Shown: positions 37,516-46,956 of the stretch, piece by piece
Position numbering within the stretch: position 1 is the first letter of the stretch
Layout: every line of letters starts with the position of its first letter
Source of the DNA: Darksidea phi
Lineage: Eukaryota; Ascomycota; Dothideomycetes; Pleosporales; Lentitheciaceae
Reading direction: 5' to 3'
Length of the DNA: 64,000 nucleotides
NCBI GenBank assembly: GCA_030770425.1
Contig: JASJFT010000077.1
Location: 1-64,000, forward strand
Position numbers and translations under genes: made by a program
The notes under the pieces: model-generated
Database searches by the model: none
Told to the model about the DNA's origin: nothing
Seen by the model: the letters and a program-made list of their open reading frames with translations, nothing else

Positions 37516-37856
37516 CGCGCAGATGCTGAAGCGGGATGCGTTAGAAGTGAGGAGATGTAAGGAAGTGCCTCAGTTTCGAGAATGCTGGTGATGCGGGGTT
37601 TAAAATGCGATGGCGACCGTATACGAGGGTCACGATATCTCGTGGATCCTGATTGGTTGAAGTAATCGCAAAGCCACCACCAGTGAACTATTTCGGACTT
37701 CCAACTGGATGACCATCTTCTTAAGTCGAGTTCAACAACCTGGTGTTGTAGAAGCATTTATGTTGCATACATCCAACGATTCATTCTCTCACTCGAAACT
37801 GCCTCATCCATCGCAACCCGCCGATCAGCAGCGAACACACATCCACAATACTCTTC
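37516..37856. other. Divergent intergenic region, shared promoter space
   Basis: 341 bp between the two-TM gene (-) and the DUF3303-like gene (+), transcribed away from each other, so it should hold both promoters. I see no clear TATA box. Confidence 0.5.
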
Positions 37857-38126
37857 ATGATTATCGAGCGCTTCCACTCCGGCGATCCAAAGCCCATCTA
37901 TGCTCGCTTCCGCAGACATGGTCGTCTCGCTCCAGATGGACTGAGTTATATATCTAGCTGCGTGAGAGCAGACTTGACAACTTGCTACCAGCTTATGGAA
38001 ACAGAAGGAAGAGAGCTCTTGGACGAGTGGATCGCAAACTGGGAAGACCTGGCGGATTTCGAAGCAGTGCCTCTCATTACATCGGCCGAAGCCAGCGCGA
38101 AAGTCGTAGATTTGGAGAAAGCGTAG
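37857..38126 (+). CDS. DUF3303-like small protein
   Basis: An intron-free frame of 89 residues starting MIIERFHSGDPKPIYARFRR, then GRLAPDGLSYISS, a segment DLTTCYQLMET, LLDEWIANWEDLADFE and VPLITSAEASAKV. This follows nearly the whole length of DUF3303 proteins (about 90 residues, common in bacteria), in which MVIERF..GDP.PVYRRFR..GR.APDGL.Y and CYQLMET..W...W.DLVDFEV are conserved (recognised from memory). These small alpha/beta proteins have no established function. Absence of introns and the mostly bacterial spread of the family allow horizontal gain, but fungal members may be more common than I know. TAG stop at 38124-38126. Confidence 0.82.
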   Translation: MIIERFHSGDPKPIYARFRRHGRLAPDGLSYISSCVRADLTTCYQLMETEGRELLDEWIANWEDLADFEAVPLITSAEASAKVVDLEKA

Positions 38127-38689
38127 AAAAACGGTGTCGAATGTCGGTATAAGTAGCCAATTCCCTCGTCCTTCCCATGTGAGGTTAGCCCAGCCGGCTC
38201 ATGAGCACTAAATATTCAGTTGACGAGCCAAGGCCCAACACCCCACTGTCCGCAAATTAGCCCCGCCAAATCCCTTTTCAGCGTCGCCACGTCACTATTC
38301 CTTGGCTTCATATACGAAGCACCGTTCGTCCCTTGTGCCATTGGTTGCACAAGAGGATTTTTTATCAGATGATCTTCATCTAATCTTATCTGATGATCAG
38401 GCCAATGTCTGAGGACCCCGTTCGGCTTTGACCTCAACTTCGGGAACGTGGGTGTGTATGGTGCTTCTTGGCCGATGCACGATGAGGTAGGAGTGAAGTC
38501 AAAGACTGCGTCGAAAGGGCGATTTGTGAGCCGATTGCGGAGGAAAAGCTGAAATTTCTTTTGTGGGAGCCGGTTATGTGACAGGGCCTGCCAAAGGCTC
38601 GTATATCACACCTGCCGCTGTCCTGTAATCTTCTGAGTTGTATTACCGTGTGCGATCAGTAAGGAACAAGCTCTTCACATTGTTCAAAA
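38127..38689. other. Upstream region of the O-methyltransferase gene
   Basis: No gene seen. It contains two GATA-type sites, TTATCA at 38362-38367 and CTTATC at 38385-38390, within a small repeat-rich patch (tcagatgatcttcatcta, tctgatgatcag). This is about 300 bp before the O-methyltransferase ATG. Confidence 0.5.
38362..38400. promoter_or_regulatory. Paired GATA-factor boxes
   Basis: Two HGATAR motifs on the minus strand (TGATAA, GATAAG), 23 bp apart, followed by gatgatcag. Fungal GATA factors (AreA/Nit2 nitrogen control, SreA iron control) prefer paired sites. A role here is inferred only from motif and position. Confidence 0.35.
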
Positions 38690-40132
38690 ATGACTGACTC
38701 GGGACCGACACTCAATTCACTGGCGGCACAGATTAGCGAGATTACTTCTACCATAACCACATACTTAGAAGAGAACAAACTCACTGCGCCTTCTCTTGCT
38801 GCAGACAGCCCGACCAACTTCCCCAACTTATCTCCAGAGCTCTTCCATAAGAGACAAGTGCTTCTAGACGCGATCAATGATCTAGCGATCCTAGTGCAAG
38901 GTCCGAGCGAGAGCGTGTTCAACTATGTTCATACAGTATGGTTTCCCATCCTTTGCATAGGTAGTTCATATTAACAAGAAACCAGGCGGCGCCGGATATC
39001 GCAGCTCTCAATGTTCTGAACTACTTCGATTTCTGGGCTGCCGTGCCACTCAGCGGTTCCGCTTCCCATGCCGAGATCGCGGAACGCGTAAAATTGCCAG
39101 AGGATGTCGTGACACGCATTCTCCACCACTCCACCAACCTGCGCCTGTTTGCCGAGACCGAGCCTGGCAAACGTTCTACGCGGATTCAGCATAGCTCACG
39201 CTCGGCAGCTGTAGCGAAGAACTCTGGCCTGAAGTCACTCATCCAGGCCGTTCTCGATGACGCGGGGCCTCCAACAACTGTGCTGCATGAGGCACTGCAG
39301 CGGTATAGCCGTGGAAAGCCTGAGTTGACGCAAGAGCAGAAAGAGTCGGCTTTTGCACTATTGCATAGTGGCGGTGCTTACAATGGGCATGCAAACTATT
39401 TCGAGTATCAGGAAAGTGGAGATGGTTGGAGGTCGAAATCATATACTAAATTCATGGGGTACCTGAAAGAGATCTTCCATATGGAGAACCTGGTATTGGA
39501 CCTCAAGGATTGGAAAACTGTCGGGAAGGCTTCAGTCGTTGACGTGAGTCCTATATGTCTCGAATCGCTCGAATCGTCGTACTTCATACATTCTAGTGAC
39601 TGACAATATTCAGGTTGGCGGCTCAGCTGGTCACGACGCTGTCGTGCTAGCGAGAAACTTCCCTGATCTCACGCTCACCGTTCAAGACCTCCCAAAGGTT
39701 CGGTCCCAGTTTGAAGCGACTGTGCCCGAAGAGTTGAAAGAGCGGATATCGTTCTCTGAACACAACTTCCTGGAGCCGCAGCCCGTGCAAGCCGATATCT
39801 ATCTTCTCAAGATGATTCTGCATGACTGGGCTGATGCAGACGCTATTAAGATTCTCCAGGCTTTGACCCCTGCTTTAAAGCCTGGCGCGCGTGTTGTTTT
39901 GCTCGAGTATATCGGGGATCGGGGCGAGACGGAGAAACCGCTACCACTTTCCATGCGACAGTGGGGTACGGCCACTGATCTGCGACTAATGGCCCTATTC
40001 AATACGAAGGAAAGGCAGATAGGTGCCTGGAAGCGGTTGTTCAATGCCGCAGATGAGCGGTTCGAGGTCTCAGATTTAAACACCAAGCCAGATGACTTCT
40101 TTGTGGTAGTCGAGGCTACGTGGCGCGGATGA
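38690..40132 (+). CDS. SAM-dependent O-methyltransferase (secondary-metabolism type), two introns
   Basis: Three exons: 38690-38935, 38986-39543 and 39614-40132. Introns of 50 and 70 bp have GTATGG..CAG and GTGAGT..CAG ends, and all junctions are in phase, giving 440 residues. Domains: an N-terminal dimerisation/winged-helix part (FDFWAAVPLSGSASHAEIAE, then LPEDVVTRILHH) and a Rossmann SAM-binding part beginning VVDVGGSAGHDAVVLAR across the second junction. LTVQDLPKV binds the adenosine ribose, LKMILHDWADADAIKIL holds the catalytic His of this family, and DLRLMALFNTKER with IGAWKRLF forms the substrate pocket. It resembles the sterigmatocystin-type/plant COMT-like fungal enzymes that methylate phenolic hydroxyls of polyketides. 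No synthase gene lies in the window, so the substrate is unknown. Confidence 0.92.
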
Positions 40133-41777
40133 ATATCAGTTTCGGTTCCCACGTAGTCGCGTAGAACGAAAACCACGCAGACGCTACCAGAAGTTAAGAC
40201 GGTGAAGCATGATGATGGCTCGATGTAATGACTGCTGGGGATCAAGAAGTGGGGAAGATAATAACGCATATATGAGTCGCCATCATAACAAGGGATTGTA
40301 TCTAGATCGCATGTTATTGGTCTAGTTTTGTGACTGCTCCCCGCGTTGAGGAAGGTCCGATCTGCGCCATAGTGCTCGTCTTACATATTTTTGCGTGAGC
40401 AACTTGTACGGATGGATGAGAATTGTTAGCTAGGGAACTCTATCATATATAGGACCCCATTCACTCTGCTTAAGCACGGGCCTTACATCCTTCGGTATAT
40501 AAGGCCCTAAGTTTAGTACTAAGTAGATTAATGATTATTACTCCGCCCAACTAAGAAGAATCCTGGCGACTGTGCCGCAGCCCGCTTCACCGCTTCAACT
40601 CTCCAGCGAGGCGAACTCTATGGCGCATTTTCAATCAAGGTCAAGGTGTCTAAGCAGCTGTGAGTCCTGGCGACCCGGCGAACAAATGCCTCCGAGGTAA
40701 CAAGTACATGCTGACATGATTGTGAAGCCCCGTACGGCATGCATAAGTCTCGATTCTCTCTCTATCTCTGACAGTGTTTGATCCTCCCAGCCAGTTGCCC
40801 TTTGCTTGTAGGATGGAGCTATCGAACGATGCAATTTACTGTCCACAACGCACTGCTGATGATAGTTGGTGCATGATCGAGGCCCAGCTGGGATAAAAGT
40901 CTGCCCTTGGAAGCGGCGCAGCCACTATCAAATCCAGCAGCCAGGTTGCACCACTGCCATCGGCGGATTATCAGATTAAGCTTACGACTGAGCCTCGAAA
41001 GGACGGCGCAGACGCTTTCCGCGCGACAGAAGGGCCGAACTCTGACCCCAATCTTCATCGACTCGTCGTGGTGAGACTTTGCGGCCATGACTCCGGGTCT
41101 TGCTAACAGGTTCAATGTGGCGCGCATGCAATGCCAACGGCCCATCAGCCTACGGCTCTCTGTTGCGAGGGAGTCATCACGAAGCCGTCGGGCAATCGAG
41201 TGGGGTCGCATGCTGAATCCTGACGAGAGGCGCACCCGCGCATGAACAGCGGAAATGGGCAGGCTGTTAAACAGTGACGGCCAACGGACGTCCTGGCGGC
41301 CGCGTCCGTGATGGGCATTGCGGAGGAAGAGGCTTTGTTTCCTACAGTTATGCGACGGAGTCGTTGTTTCAAGGAGCGCAAGAAACGCCGTTCAGCAACC
41401 ACAGGCCCAACCGGCGACCGTGTGGCTGGCCAATTCGGCGCTGCTACTGAGTGTTTCCCGCGCACGGGCTACCAGCTTGTCCGCGATCAGCGCGACCTTT
41501 CCTGAAACGACCTTCATCTTCATGCGACTTCATGTTTCGAATCTTCGTGTCTGTTGTTTCTGCAAACATGGCGCGCGGGGTCTGACTGGGAGGCCTTCGT
41601 GAACTGACACGTCCGTCACCCTTTGTTGGAGAAGGTCGATGCGGAACGATCGCCCACGGATGCCTGGAACGCCTCAGCGGGAAAGGTGTCCACGCATGGA
41701 TGTTGGCGTGCTGGAGCGGCGCACGCCCCTGTGATATCACGGCATTGGGCCAGTGCTGTGATGTGCAGCCCGACCCC

Positions 41778-41788
41778 TTATATATACC
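41778..41788 (+). promoter_or_regulatory. TATA-box-like element
   Basis: TTATATATACC in a GC-rich surround, 200 bp before the ATG at 41988. Transcription starting just downstream would give a leader of roughly 150-180 nt. Confidence 0.5.
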
Positions 41789-41853
41789 GAGCACCACTGG
41801 CCGCATATTTACATCGGCCGTCTCTTCCACCTCAAACAGTACGTAGTATCGAC

Positions 41854-41868
41854 ATGCCTTTCAACTGA
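41854..41868 (+). promoter_or_regulatory. Four-codon upstream ORF
   Basis: ATG CCT TTC AAC TGA (MPFN) lies between the TATA-like element and the main ATG. The context ATCGACATGC is moderate. If transcribed it would be met first by scanning ribosomes and could dampen or regulate translation of the main frame. Confidence 0.45.
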
Positions 41869-41987
41869 CTTCTCCTGCCCTCTGTCAAACAATCACGCAC
41901 GAACACGCTACGCCTCGCGCACTACCTCTCGTCGTCCTTTTACAATAACAACCTCGGGATCCAAATTGTACAACACCGACGTTTACG

Positions 41988-42392
41988 ATGACTTCCCGTC
42001 CACCGAATTCGCCCTGTGGTCTTCCCTCCTCCCCACGCGCAATCCGTCAAGCCCTTCCCACCCTCAACACCAACCTCCGACCAACAACTTCTCCAGATCA
42101 CTACTCAGACACCACTCCCGAAAAGCACTCAGCACAAACATTTATCGACACGCGCCAGCGAAACCGCGACTCTCTCATCTTCGTCAATGCAACAATTCCG
42201 CTCAGCCCAGCCTCATCATCGGACTCCATGGACTACAAGGAGCAACCCTTCGATGGGCTCGCACCACGGAGACGAAACGGGTTTGCGCGTCTGTTCTGTT
42301 GCTTCGGTCGTGAGGAACGCGCCCGGAGACGTGTCATGAGGGAGACGGAGTACGAAAAGGTTGGGGAGAAGTGTCACTGGACGGAGATATAA
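41988..42392 (+). CDS. Small conserved fungal protein with FCCFGREERARRR motif
   Basis: A frame of 134 residues without introns. The first 85 residues are Pro/Ser/Thr-rich and probably disordered. The C-terminal block NGFARLFCCFGREERARRR followed by VMRETEYEKVGEKCHWTEI is the kind of short, strongly conserved tail seen in many Pezizomycotina hypothetical proteins (recognised by pattern, no function known). The CC pair beside basic residues could be a lipidation or membrane-association site, but this is speculation. There is no signal peptide. The start was chosen as the first ATG of this frame. Other frames over the same DNA lack the conserved block. Confidence 0.75.
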   Translation: MTSRPPNSPCGLPSSPRAIRQALPTLNTNLRPTTSPDHYSDTTPEKHSAQTFIDTRQRNRDSLIFVNATIPLSPASSSDSMDYKEQPFDGLAPRRRNGFARLFCCFGREERARRRVMRETEYEKVGEKCHWTEI

Positions 42393-42864
42393 CGGTGTAA
42401 TGACAGTTTTTGATACTGTTCGGCCGGATACAACAACCTCCGAGATAGGATATCACGATGTGGCCACGATACCACCCGCCACTAGCCGCCCGTGTCTTCA
42501 TTCCATTATTCCTTGATTCTCTTTTTTCTGTGGTCATGTTTCCGCATCCGGAAGCCCACCTTGCTACGATACCCTGACAGGGGTCTGAATACATTACACC
42601 AAGCGAAATCAGCAAAAATGAGCACATTGTTGTCCTGGTACTGTATTTCCTTCCGTCACTCGTTAGCTTTCCTTGCCTCCTTCACTCTTCGACTTTCCTG
42701 CTTGTTCACTACTGCATAGCGCTGGCGTTGGATGGAAACTTGAGTTACAGACGGTCGTAGATCGGAGTCGACCTGTCGTCCGTGGTAGGCAGTCGCAGAG
42801 GACTTAATGGTTGTATGCACATTTGTGCCAATAGATAGATACCCAAACAAACCATGCCATTACC
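42393..42864. other. Convergent intergenic region
   Basis: 472 bp between the stop codons of two converging genes, so it should hold both 3' ends. Nothing else is seen. Confidence 0.5.
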
Positions 42865-44049
42865 TCAGATCGCACCTTTTGCCTTTCCCTTCCTCACCCT
42901 CTTACCATCCCCCCACTCCTCCTCTAACCACTTCTTCCCCGATTCCTCCAGTTCATCTCCCTTCCCTTCCGCCCTCATCCCCTCCTTGAGCATCGCCAGC
43001 GCTCGATTCCACGCCTCTTGATCACTCATAGAGGGCCAGTAGTGGTATGACATCGGTGCAGGGCTAAACCTCACCTTCAACCACGTCGGCGGCACCAGGT
43101 TCTTTGCCTCACTCTGCCTTTTAAACCACCATAGCCACATCTGCACCTTGACGTCCTTAGACTGAATATGGAACGATGCCATACCCTCTTTATCGCGTAG
43201 GTTTCTCCAGTCGAGATCCCATAGTGCTGTATACTCCGTTAACCGCGGCAAGTGCTCCTTCGCTACCAAAGCGTCCCTCACTATCCGCTCCCACGTCCTC
43301 CTTGGACTAGGCCCATCCCACTCCGCATGTCGAGAGCAATCGTAATCGCTGTATCTCAGCTCTACGTTTTGCAGCATACTCGCTGCCTTTTCTGGAAATA
43401 ATCTGAGCGTACCCTCCAGGAGCCCATTCTTTCGTTTCTCAATGAAGATGGTGTTGGAGCTGCAGAAGACGTATAATGCTTCTTTGTACACTTGTTGCGA
43501 TACTAGAAATAGTCTGAGGGTGTCTGTGTCGAGGCCGGGAGCGTACACGGCGGTGTAACCGCGCCATGAGTAGCCTCCTAGCACACAACCGTGGTTGGGG
43601 CGACGGCGCCAGATGAGTGCTTGATGTCGATGGAGGTAGTGGAAGTATATATTGTCTCGTAGCTCGCGCGGATAAGAGAGGATGGCGAAGGACCCGGTCC
43701 AGTGAGGATATATGGGCGAGTTGGCGTTTGGGGTCTTGTTTTCTACGCTGGGTTTCTCCTTTTCTAGGAGGAGAATGGTAGGAAAGGCGGATTGGAGCTC
43801 TTCGATCGCAGATGAAATGGGCTCTCCGTTCATGGTGGGAGAGTCTGAGATGGGAGACTTAGTGATTTGGGTTTCCAGATCCGTCGTGAAGATTCTAGGA
43901 GGGATGGTTTCCAAATTGTGATCTAGGAAAGGCTCTTCGCGCAGACGATTACCACAAGATTTGAAAGTGGTCTTGGATTGAATCAGCTTAGAAGTGCACA
44001 ACGGAATAGAGAGACCAAAGGATGAGAGAGCAAGGAATTTGGTGTTCAA
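42865..44049 (-). CDS. F-box/2EXR-like fungal protein of unknown function
   Basis: A single-exon frame of up to 394 residues. The segment ILSYPRELRDNIYFHYLHRH (about residues 126-145) has the LP.ELR..IY pattern that opens many fungal F-box-like, 2EXR or DUF7730 proteins. It is followed by DTDTLRLFLVSQQVYKEALY and VFCSSNTIFIEK, the L..S.....EAL..FY..NTF signature of the same group. The family is large in fungi and mostly uncharacterised. F-box members would bridge a target to an SCF ubiquitin ligase. The tail is highly charged (GKKWLEEEWGDGKRVRKGKA). The first 72 residues look unlike coding-conserved sequence, so the true start may be the Met at 43832 (MNGEPISS). Confidence 0.75.
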   Translation of the reverse strand: MNTKFLALSSFGLSIPLCTSKLIQSKTTFKSCGNRLREEPFLDHNLETIPPRIFTTDLETQITKSPISDSPTMNGEPISSAIEELQSAFPTILLLEKEKPSVENKTPNANSPIYPHWTGSFAILSYPRELRDNIYFHYLHRHQALIWRRRPNHGCVLGGYSWRGYTAVYAPGLDTDTLRLFLVSQQVYKEALYVFCSSNTIFIEKRKNGLLEGTLRLFPEKAASMLQNVELRYSDYDCSRHAEWDGPSPRRTWERIVRDALVAKEHLPRLTEYTALWDLDWRNLRDKEGMASFHIQSKDVKVQMWLWWFKRQSEAKNLVPPTWLKVRFSPAPMSYHYWPSMSDQEAWNRALAMLKEGMRAEGKGDELEESGKKWLEEEWGDGKRVRKGKAKGAI

Positions 44050-45079
44050 GATAGACCGCGTTGAGCGGGTAACTGGACGTACCCTCTATTATACGCAATG
44101 GTTTCGGTGACTCAATGCTACGGTCCCTGTTCAGCAAGCCACTAGATGACGCCGCGCTCAGTAAGTCGACGTTTGAGGCTTAGCATATCAGGTCTCCACT
44201 CAGTACGAGCTCTACGCATAATACTAGCAGCGGTGTCATGGGGAGTATTGTCGAGCGGCAGGCCGAAGATGTCGTGCTGTCAAATTGCGGGTGGCGGTGC
44301 GTACATCGGGGGGTTTCAGTGTCGGGGAAAGCACTAGCATTTGAACGGGCTTAGCGCATCGCATTGCATCGCCGTTCTCCCTTCACCCGTTCTCTGCCGT
44401 AAAAGATACGATAGAAGATTTCAAAGACGCACTGAGATACATTGCTCCAGTGTCTCTCTTGTTAATTGTTCGGTGCCGGTCACGAAAAGTTCCATTTCGT
44501 CCTGTGGAAGCAACAATGGCTGCGTCTTCAACGCAGCCAAAGACGAGGGGCTTATTTACAGAATATTGATAGGCTATACGAGGCGTGATAGCACTCCCAT
44601 ATATTTTATTGTGCCGACAGCTCGGAGGGATTCGGGTGCCCAGGAAGAAACTTGGTGAGATAACATAGAAATTCAGCGTTGAAATATGTTTACCAATTGT
44701 GCTCCCATACATTGGATGTAAACAGAGCTGAAAGGGTCTTGCTAACATGGAATGTCTCTGGTTCATGTCGTGTTAATCAAAGGTCTCTCGTATGGGTCAA
44801 TTACAGGGAGCAACGTACTTCTTGCGGAAGTATGAAATTGGAATGTAATTACGTCGACACCACGCTGTGACAAGATGGATGATGTAAATCGCGAACGGCA
44901 GCGGTAGGTCAAACGGAGACTAGCGCGTCCGAGCTTCGGACATGGACCACACCTTGGCACAGGTCAGTCCTCGGGAAAAACCCAAAGCTCACAAATACCG
45001 CTCATCATCCTCTCTCTCTCCACAACACCAGCAATCCAGGTAGCACAGTTCCATCTCCGATACCGTCAGCCCGCACAAC
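44050..45079. other. Intergenic region and malate dehydrogenase promoter
   Basis: About 1 kb without a supportable gene. The last 80 bases are CT-rich (ctctctctctccacaacacc), a typical fungal leader before the malate dehydrogenase ATG. Confidence 0.55.
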
Positions 45080-46398
45080 ATGTTCTCCGCCAGGCAGATA
45101 TTCTCCCAGGTCCAGCGCCGCGGCTTTGCGGCGTCGGCTCGTCAGGTAGGTAGTGCTGCATTACTTGTGCTGAAGTGCTGGTCTGGGCCAGGAAAGGTCA
45201 ATTGAAGTAGCAATGCTGATGAGTGGCGCTGCAGTCGTCCAAGGTCACGGTTTTGGGTGCTGCTGGTGGTATCGGACAGCCGTTGTCCCTGCTATTGAAG
45301 CTCAACCCGAGGGTCAGCCAGCTTGCTCTCTATGATATCCGTCTAGCTCCCGGTAAGCTTCCGTCGCCTCAATTGCAGCATGAATGAATAGCTGACAACT
45401 TTGTACAGGTGTCGCTGCCGACATTGGCCACATCAACACCAAGAGCGAGGTACGAGACCCTATCCGGACTTGACCCGTCCATCCGCTGATACACAAAAGG
45501 TCCGGGGATATGACCCCACACCCACTGGTCTGGCCGAGTCGCTCAAGGGCGCTGAGGTCGTTTTGATCCCCGCTGGTGTGCCGCGCAAACCCGGCATGAC
45601 TCGTGATGGTATGTGGTGAGGGTTCTCGTGAGTTTTGGAACTGATGGTTGTCTAGATCTGTTCAACACCAACGCTTCCATCGTCCGTGACTTGGCCAAGG
45701 CCGCCGCAGACCACGCTCCAGAGGCCAACATTTTGATTATTTCGAACCCCGTACGTGCACGCGAATGGAGAAGGACAGGACAATAGATTAATTGTGAGCA
45801 GGTCAACTCCACGGTCCCCATCACAGCCGAGGTCTTCAAGTCCAAGGGCGTCTACAACCCTAAGCGCCTCTTTGGTGTCACCACCCTCGACGTGGTCCGC
45901 GCCTCCCGCTTCATCTCCCAGATCAAGGGCACCGACCCCGCCAACGAAAACATCACCGTCGTCGGTGGCCACTCCGGCCAGACCATCGTTCCTCTGCTCT
46001 CCCAGTCTGGCTACACCCTTGAGGGCCAGAAGCTCGACGACTACGTCTACCGCGTGCAATTTGGTGGAGACGAGGTCGTGAAGGCCAAGGATGGTGCAGG
46101 GTCTGCTACCCTCTCCATGGCTATGGCCGGTGCCCGCTTCGCCGAGTCTCTTCTCAAGGCTGCCCAGGGCCAGAAGAACGTCATCGAGCCTACCTTCGTC
46201 GACTCTCCGCTGTACAAGGACCGCGGGGTCGAGTACTTTGCCTCCAACGTCGAGCTCGGTCCCAACGGCGTTGAGAAGACTCACCCCGTGGGCAAGATCA
46301 CGGATTACGAGCAGAAGCTCTTGGATCAATGCTTGACCGATCTGAGCGGAAACATTGCCAAGGGAATCAAGTTCGTCAAGGAGAACCCTGGAAACTAG
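45080..46398 (+). CDS. MDH1: Malate dehydrogenase, mitochondrial
   Basis: Six exons: 45080-45145, 45235-45352, 45409-45449, 45500-45608, 45656-45750 and 45802-46398. All have GT..AG junctions in phase and encode 341 residues. The presequence [20 protein letters not shown] is basic and Arg/Ser-rich, as for matrix import. The enzyme interconverts malate and oxaloacetate with NAD in the citric acid cycle. Visible marks are the NAD fold [19 protein letters not shown], the mobile loop [17 protein letters not shown] with substrate-binding arginines, NPVNSTVPI, the [15 protein letters not shown] segment with its Asp-Arg pair, and the catalytic His in [12 protein letters not shown]. Length fits fungal mitochondrial MDH (about 340). 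Very strong codon bias in exon 6 suggests high expression. It is convergent with the carnitine acetyltransferase gene. Confidence 0.97.
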
Positions 46399-46956
46399 AC
46401 GCTTGGGTCTGGACGATGTACAGTAATAATATGTGTGAGCAGATGATGTTATAGGGGCGAAAGAGATTTACTTTCGGCGCTTGTATTATGGGTCTCCGGA
46501 ACTGCCCTGGATTGGACTGGCATTCGGATGTCTAGTAACTCGGCGGCTAGAAAAGTAGCTTGTGTAGAATTTTTGGGCGCTGTAACCTAGCAACATATAT
46601 TCCCTTCCTAGCTCTTTTCATCCGAAAACGGCTGGACTCTGAGTGCATTCCATACCCACCACGTGGATTAGTAAAAGCTACTTCCATGTCAAGGATGCGG
46701 GAGGGATGGAGTTGAGAGGCGTCGAAGTTGACGCTAGCAAATGATCGCAAAAGGGTTCACTGAGGTTAACGTGACAGACACCTTCTATCTTTGACCCTGT
46801 TCTACATGGCCACTACAATGTCTATTGTCCTCCTTAAATGCATGCAGCTGATATTGTAAGAGATACATGAAACATAGCCCTACAAATGGCTCCATCACCT
46901 TCAAGAGGTACTGGAGACCAAGCACTGTTCCACCCTAAATACACAACTCGAATTTC
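46399..46956. other. Convergent intergenic region
   Basis: 558 bp between two stop codons, holding the 3' ends of the malate dehydrogenase and carnitine acetyltransferase transcripts. No gene is seen. Confidence 0.55.

Larger units (their letters stand above)
40133..41987. other. Long intergenic region with promoter and leader of the 41988 gene
   Basis: About 1.85 kb. Several frames of 60-140 codons occur on both strands but show no domain or splice logic, so I do not call them. The right end is the promoter of the next gene: TTATATATACC at 41778-41788, then a CT/CA-rich leader with a small uORF at 41854-41868. Confidence 0.55.

Noticed and set aside
38690..40132. A secondary-metabolite gene cluster around the O-methyltransferase
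   Set aside because: No synthase, P450, transporter or cluster regulator lies nearby. The neighbours are unrelated genes.
40819..41830. Overlapping minus-strand frames of 106-138 codons
   Set aside because: Arg/Ser/Cys-rich without recognisable domain, in three frames over the same GC-rich promoter region.
44383..44766. 127-codon minus-strand frame
   Set aside because: No domain or continuation. Antisense short frames compete and the region looks intergenic.
45652..46329. 225-codon minus-strand frame
   Set aside because: It lies wholly opposite malate dehydrogenase. Such antisense frames arise from strong codon bias, and it has no domain.
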